NCBI GenBank assembly: GCA_900552475.1
Contig: USAC01000022.1
Coordinates: forward strand, 1-26,353
DNA length: 26,353 nucleotides
Source of the DNA: an uncultured Eubacteriales bacterium
Lineage (GTDB): Bacteria > Bacillota > Clostridia > Oscillospirales > Oscillospiraceae
Direction of reading: 5' to 3'
Each line of letters opens with the position of its first letter. Position 1 is the first letter of the stretch. The notes beneath the pieces are model-generated. The model was not told the DNA's origin. It did no database searches and saw only the letters and a list, made by a program, of their open reading frames with translations. Both the position numbers and the translations under genes were made by a program. Below, one piece after another: positions 23,177-26,353 of the stretch.

Positions 23177-26128
23177 ATGTCTGAAAAAATGTATCCCATT
23201 CCCTTCAAATCCCTCATGAACTGGGTCACGTCCGAATACGCCGCCTCGGGCGAGGTATTCGGTGTGCGTAAGGCCTATCACGCCGCGGGCAAGAGTCTGC
23301 CCATCTTCGGCGAGCGCATCGAGACGCCCTTCGGCCCCGCCGCCGGGCCGAACAGCCAACTCGCCCAGAACATCATCGCCGCCTACTTCGCGGGCGCGCG
23401 CTTCTTCGAGCTGAAAACCGTCCAGAAGATGGACGGCGCGGAGCTCGCCGCCTGCGTCCCCCGCCCGTGCATCCTCGCAAACGACGAGGGCTATAACCAG
23501 GAGTGGTCGACGGAGCTGACCGTGCCGCAGGCGATGAACGAGTACATCAAGGCGTGGTGCGCGCTGAAGATTCTCGCGAAGATCTACGGCCTGGGCGACC
23601 CCGACGGGTTCGTGTTCAACATGTCCGTGGGCTATGACCTCGAGGGCATCAAGGGCGAGAAGGTCGACACCTACTTAAACGGCATGACGGACGCATCCAG
23701 GACCGCCATTTTCGGCGAGTGCAAGGCCGCTTTGAAGGAGCTCTTCCCCGAGGAGGGCGCGTTCATCGACGCCATCTCCCCGCGCGTCTCCCGCAGCGTC
23801 ACGCTCTCGACGCTGCACGGATGTCCTCCGGACGAGATCGAGCGCATCGCGACGTATCTCATCTCCGAAAAGCATCTGCACACCTTCGTCAAGTGCAACC
23901 CCACCATCCTCGGCTACGAGACGGCGCGCCGCACGCTCGACAGCATGGGCTATGACTACATCGTCTTCGACGACCACCACTTCCGCGAGGATCTGCAGTG
24001 GGCAGACGCGGTGCCGATGTTCGAGCGGCTGCAGGCACTGGCCGACCAGACCGGCGTGGAGTTCGGCCTGAAGCTCTCGAACACCTTTCCCGTCGACACG
24101 ACGCGCGGCGAGTTGCCGAACGACGAGATGTACATGTCCGGGCGGAGCCTCTTCCCGCTGACGATCGAGATGTGCCACCGCATCTCCCGCCAGTTCGGGG
24201 GCAAAATGCGCATCTCCTTCGCCGGCGGCGCGGAGTACTTCAACTGCGACAAGCTGTTCGCCGCGGGCATCTGGCCCATCACCGTCGCGACGACGATCCT
24301 CAAGCCCGGCGGCTACAATCGCCTGCTGCAGATGGTCGAAAAGGTCGAGCCCCTGCCCTACCGCGCCTTCTCCGGCACGGACACGCAGGCCCTCTGTGAC
24401 CTGAGCACCGCCAGCCACACGGACGCGCGCCACGTCAAGCCCATCAAGCCCCTGCCCAGCCGCAAGAGCGAAAAGAGCGTCCCGTGGCTCGACTGCTTCA
24501 CCGCGCCGTGTCAGGGCGGCTGCCCCATCGCGCAGGACATCCCCGAGTACATGGAGCTCTGCCGCAAGGGGCTGTATGGCCCGGCGCTGAAGCTCATCAC
24601 CGAGAAAAACCCCCTCCCCTTCATCACCGGCACGATCTGCGCCCACCGCTGCCAGACGAAGTGCAGCCGCAACTTCTATGACGACTCCGTCCGCATCCGC
24701 GACACGAAGCTCCTCGCTGCCGAACGCGGCTACGGCGCGCTCATGGCCGCCATCCGCCGCCCCGCGCGCGTTGATGGCAAGAAGGCCGCCATCATCGGCG
24801 GCGGTCCGACCGGCATCGCCGCGGCGTACTTCCTCGGCCGCGCCGGAATCGAGACGACGCTCTTCGAGCGCGAGAAGTCCCTCGGCGGCGTGCCGCGGCA
24901 TGTGATTCCCGCCTTCCGCATCGCGGACGAGACCATTGAGAAGGACATCGCCCTCATGGAGCGCTATGGCGTCGAGGTTCGCTGCGGCGCGCCCGCCCCC
25001 TCCGTCGCGGAGCTGAAGGCGCAGGGCTACACGCACATTCTCTTCGCCATCGGCGCGTGGAAGCCCGGTGAGCTGGGCATCCCCGGCGATGTCGCGGGTG
25101 CGATCCAGTGGATGAAGGGCGTGAAGGCCGGGAACATCGGCGTCGCGGGCAGCATCGCCGTCATCGGCGGCGGCAACACCGCGATGGACGCGGCGCGGCT
25201 CGCCAAGCGCAGCGGCGCGGAGCGCGTGACGCTCGTCTACCGCCGCACCCGCAAGTATATGCCCGCCGACGAGCACGAGCTGGCGCTGGCGCTGGCCGAC
25301 GGCGTGGAATTTGCGGAGCTGGCCGCCCCGGCCCGTCAGGCGGACGGCGTGCTGACGTGCGAGAAGATGGTGCTCGGCGCGCCCGACTCCTCCGGACGCC
25401 GCAGCCCCGTCGCAAGCGGCGAGTTCTTCGACATCCCCTGTGACCTCGTGATCTCCGCCGTTGGCGAGCAGGTTGACAGCGCCCTCCTCACCGCGAACGG
25501 CGTGGAGGTGGATAAGAAGGGCCGCCCCGCCTTCGAGACGAACGTTGAGGGCGTGTATGCCGCAGGCGACGCGCGCCGCGGCCCCGCCACCGTCGTCGAG
25601 GGCATCGCCGACGCCGCGGCCTTTGCCGAGGCCGTCATCGGCGCGCCCCACAGCTACGACATCCCCGCCGCGGCCCACGTCACGGCGGCGGACGCTGCCG
25701 CGAAGAAGGGCGTGCTCGCCGCCGCGGGCTATCCCTGCCGCGAGGGGGAGCGCTGCCTGCAGTGCCGGACGGTCTGCGAAAACTGCGTGGACTCCTGCCC
25801 GAACCGCGCGAATGTCTCCGTCACCATGCCGGACGGCCGCCGTCAGGTGATTCACGTCGACAGAATGTGCAACGAGTGCGGCAACTGCACGCAGTTCTGC
25901 CCCTACGCCTCCGAGCCGTGCCACGACAAGTTCACCCTCTTCCAGACGGTGGAGGACATGGACGACTCGCACAATGCGGGCGTGCTCTTCCTCGGCGGAG
26001 ACCGCGTGCGCGTGCGCACCGCCGGTGAGCCGAAGGAGTATGACCTCGGCGCGAAGAACGACCTCCCCGCCGAGCTGGAGACGCTCCTGCTCGTCATCCG
26101 CGACAAGTACGGCTATCTCTTTGCGTAA
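23177..26128 (+). CDS. ygfK: YgfK: putative selenate reductase subunit / NAD(P)-linked oxidoreductase
   Basis: A 983-aa multidomain flavin/iron-sulfur protein. Residues 1 to about 420 resemble a dihydroorotate/dihydropyrimidine dehydrogenase-like domain (STLHGCPPDEIE, CNPTILGY). A cysteine cluster CFTAPCQGGCP near 437-447 and CAHRCQTKC near 485-493 match the iron-sulfur domain of glutamate synthase small subunits. FAD and NAD(P) sites are GGGPTGIAA near 540 and GGGNTAMDAARL near 663. Two ferredoxin-type clusters lie near 860 (CLQCRTVCENCVDSCP) and 898 (CNECGNCTQFCP). The ATG at 23177 follows AGGAGGT. YgfK is implicated in electron transfer for anaerobic purine or selenate metabolism. It is separated from ssnA by the RAYT remnant. 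Confidence 0.94.
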   Translation: MSEKMYPIPFKSLMNWVTSEYAASGEVFGVRKAYHAAGKSLPIFGERIETPFGPAAGPNSQLAQNIIAAYFAGARFFELKTVQKMDGAELAACVPRPCILANDEGYNQEWSTELTVPQAMNEYIKAWCALKILAKIYGLGDPDGFVFNMSVGYDLEGIKGEKVDTYLNGMTDASRTAIFGECKAALKELFPEEGAFIDAISPRVSRSVTLSTLHGCPPDEIERIATYLISEKHLHTFVKCNPTILGYETARRTLDSMGYDYIVFDDHHFREDLQWADAVPMFERLQALADQTGVEFGLKLSNTFPVDTTRGELPNDEMYMSGRSLFPLTIEMCHRISRQFGGKMRISFAGGAEYFNCDKLFAAGIWPITVATTILKPGGYNRLLQMVEKVEPLPYRAFSGTDTQALCDLSTASHTDARHVKPIKPLPSRKSEKSVPWLDCFTAPCQGGCPIAQDIPEYMELCRKGLYGPALKLITEKNPLPFITGTICAHRCQTKCSRNFYDDSVRIRDTKLLAAERGYGALMAAIRRPARVDGKKAAIIGGGPTGIAAAYFLGRAGIETTLFEREKSLGGVPRHVIPAFRIADETIEKDIALMERYGVEVRCGAPAPSVAELKAQGYTHILFAIGAWKPGELGIPGDVAGAIQWMKGVKAGNIGVAGSIAVIGGGNTAMDAARLAKRSGAERVTLVYRRTRKYMPADEHELALALADGVEFAELAAPARQADGVLTCEKMVLGAPDSSGRRSPVASGEFFDIPCDLVISAVGEQVDSALLTANGVEVDKKGRPAFETNVEGVYAAGDARRGPATVVEGIADAAAFAEAVIGAPHSYDIPAAAHVTAADAAAKKGVLAAAGYPCREGERCLQCRTVCENCVDSCPNRANVSVTMPDGRRQVIHVDRMCNECGNCTQFCPYASEPCHDKFTLFQTVEDMDDSHNAGVLFLGGDRVRVRTAGEPKEYDLGAKNDLPAELETLLLVIRDKYGYLFA

Positions 26129-26131
26129 CAG

Positions 26132-26171
26132 CTGATGGCCGCCCGGACAATTTTGTCCGGGCGGCCATCAG
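26132..26171. repeat. Long perfect palindrome after ygfK
   Basis: A 19-bp inverted repeat (26132-26150 and 26153-26171) with almost no loop, starting four bases after the ygfK stop. The effective fold leaves ATTT as the loop. There is no U-run after it, so as a terminator it would be unusual; it may be a repeat element or 3' stabiliser. Confidence 0.65.
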
Positions 26172-26172
26172 T

Positions 26173-26207
26173 TGCACCCAGAAAGGGCGGCGCCCTTTCC
26201 GGGTGCA
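26173..26207. repeat. Compound inverted repeat
   Basis: TGCACCC and GAAAGGGC with their complements on the other side, one mismatch, and loop GGC. It follows directly on the preceding palindrome. Confidence 0.55.
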
Positions 26208-26231
26208 GGTCTCCGCTTCGCTCCGCGCCTT

Positions 26232-26250
26232 GGCTGGCCGTTGGCCAGCC
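26232..26250. repeat. Short perfect inverted repeat
   Basis: GGCTGGCC and its complement around GTT. Part of the palindrome-rich tail between 26129 and 26353, in which no gene is seen. Confidence 0.5.
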
Positions 26251-26254
26251 TGCG

Positions 26255-26282
26255 ACACTGCGCTGCGCGCAAAGTGTTTTTT
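26255..26282 (+). terminator. Likely terminator downstream of ygfK
   Basis: ACACT/AGTGT and GCGC/GCGC helices with an AA bulge, followed by a T-run ending at 26282. This is the best rho-independent terminator in the tail. Confidence 0.6.
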
Positions 26283-26320
26283 GTGACGTACACGCCGCCG
26301 AAAAAACGGATTGGATCTTT

Positions 26321-26342
26321 TTCGCGGCCTGCGGGCCGCGAA
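26321..26342. repeat. Inverted repeat at the window end
   Basis: TTCGCGGCC and its complement around TGCG. Preceded by ATCTTT but lacking a following T-run; the window ends soon after. Confidence 0.5.
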
Positions 26343-26353
26343 CTCTGTGAGAC

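Noticed and set aside
23675..25972. A 765-aa open frame on the minus strand
   Set aside because: It lies wholly antisense to ygfK, and its Arg/Ala/Gly-rich composition reflects GC-rich codon bias rather than a gene.
13828..26128. Selenocysteine codons in the selenium-associated genes
   Set aside because: ygeY, ssnA and ygfK are each continuous and full length without an internal TGA, so no recoding is needed.
26135..26350. A 71-aa open frame at the right edge
   Set aside because: It runs through several palindromes, lacks a ribosome binding site and has no recognisable protein pattern.

Overview
The window is GC-rich, densely coded, and looks like the chromosome of an anaerobic gut Firmicute of class Clostridia, probably Oscillospirales. 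Pointers are the AGGAGG ribosome binding sites, sigma-A promoters, a CUT1-type sugar ABC transporter without its own ATPase, an anaerobic YgeW/YgeY/YgfK/SsnA gene set, and REP-like palindromes with a REP-associated transposase remnant. The taxonomic call is inference from gene content.

Region 1 (1-8905) is a sugar-uptake locus. A minus-strand operon runs from 6560 leftward: a histidine phosphatase-GNAT fusion, a xylose-isomerase-like TIM-barrel protein, two CUT1 permeases, and two tandem duplicated solute-binding lipoproteins, the second cut by the window edge. A homologous RNA hairpin precedes each lipoprotein gene. A LacI-family regulator is divergent on the plus strand, followed by a Cof-type HAD phosphatase, a terminator-like hairpin and a glycerate kinase. 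The transported substrate cannot be read from sequence.

Region 2 (10184-17600) starts with a NifS/IscS-type cysteine desulfurase, convergent across a bidirectional terminator with a minus-strand operon ygeY-ygeW-arcC. A divergent plus-strand unit carries a YheO/DauR-like regulator and a translationally coupled 491-aa PLP fold-type II enzyme.

Region 3 (17600-20500) is an islet of degenerate palindromes and two very small genes: a 54-aa minus-strand ORF and a 66-aa YlcI/YnfO-like protein. They share a compact divergent promoter. The 66-aa gene overlaps a threonine-synthase-like PLP enzyme. A perfect-consensus promoter embedded in that gene's terminator then drives a 4'-phosphopantetheinyl transferase. 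A convergent XRE-family regulator follows.

Region 4 (20937-26353) holds ssnA behind a structured 5' leader that ends in a strong intrinsic terminator, a frameshifted RAYT transposase carrying a REP palindrome inside its coding sequence, and ygfK. A palindrome-rich tail follows.

The genes arcC, ygeW, ygeY, ssnA and ygfK belong to the set seen in bacteria with selenium-linked molybdenum hydroxylases and, more recently, anaerobic purine/urate breakdown. Neither the hydroxylase nor ygeX (diaminopropionate ammonia-lyase) is in the window. Two other fold-type II PLP enzymes sit where ygeX might be expected, which is the most interesting metabolic hypothesis here. The most interesting regulatory element is the ssnA leader RNA.
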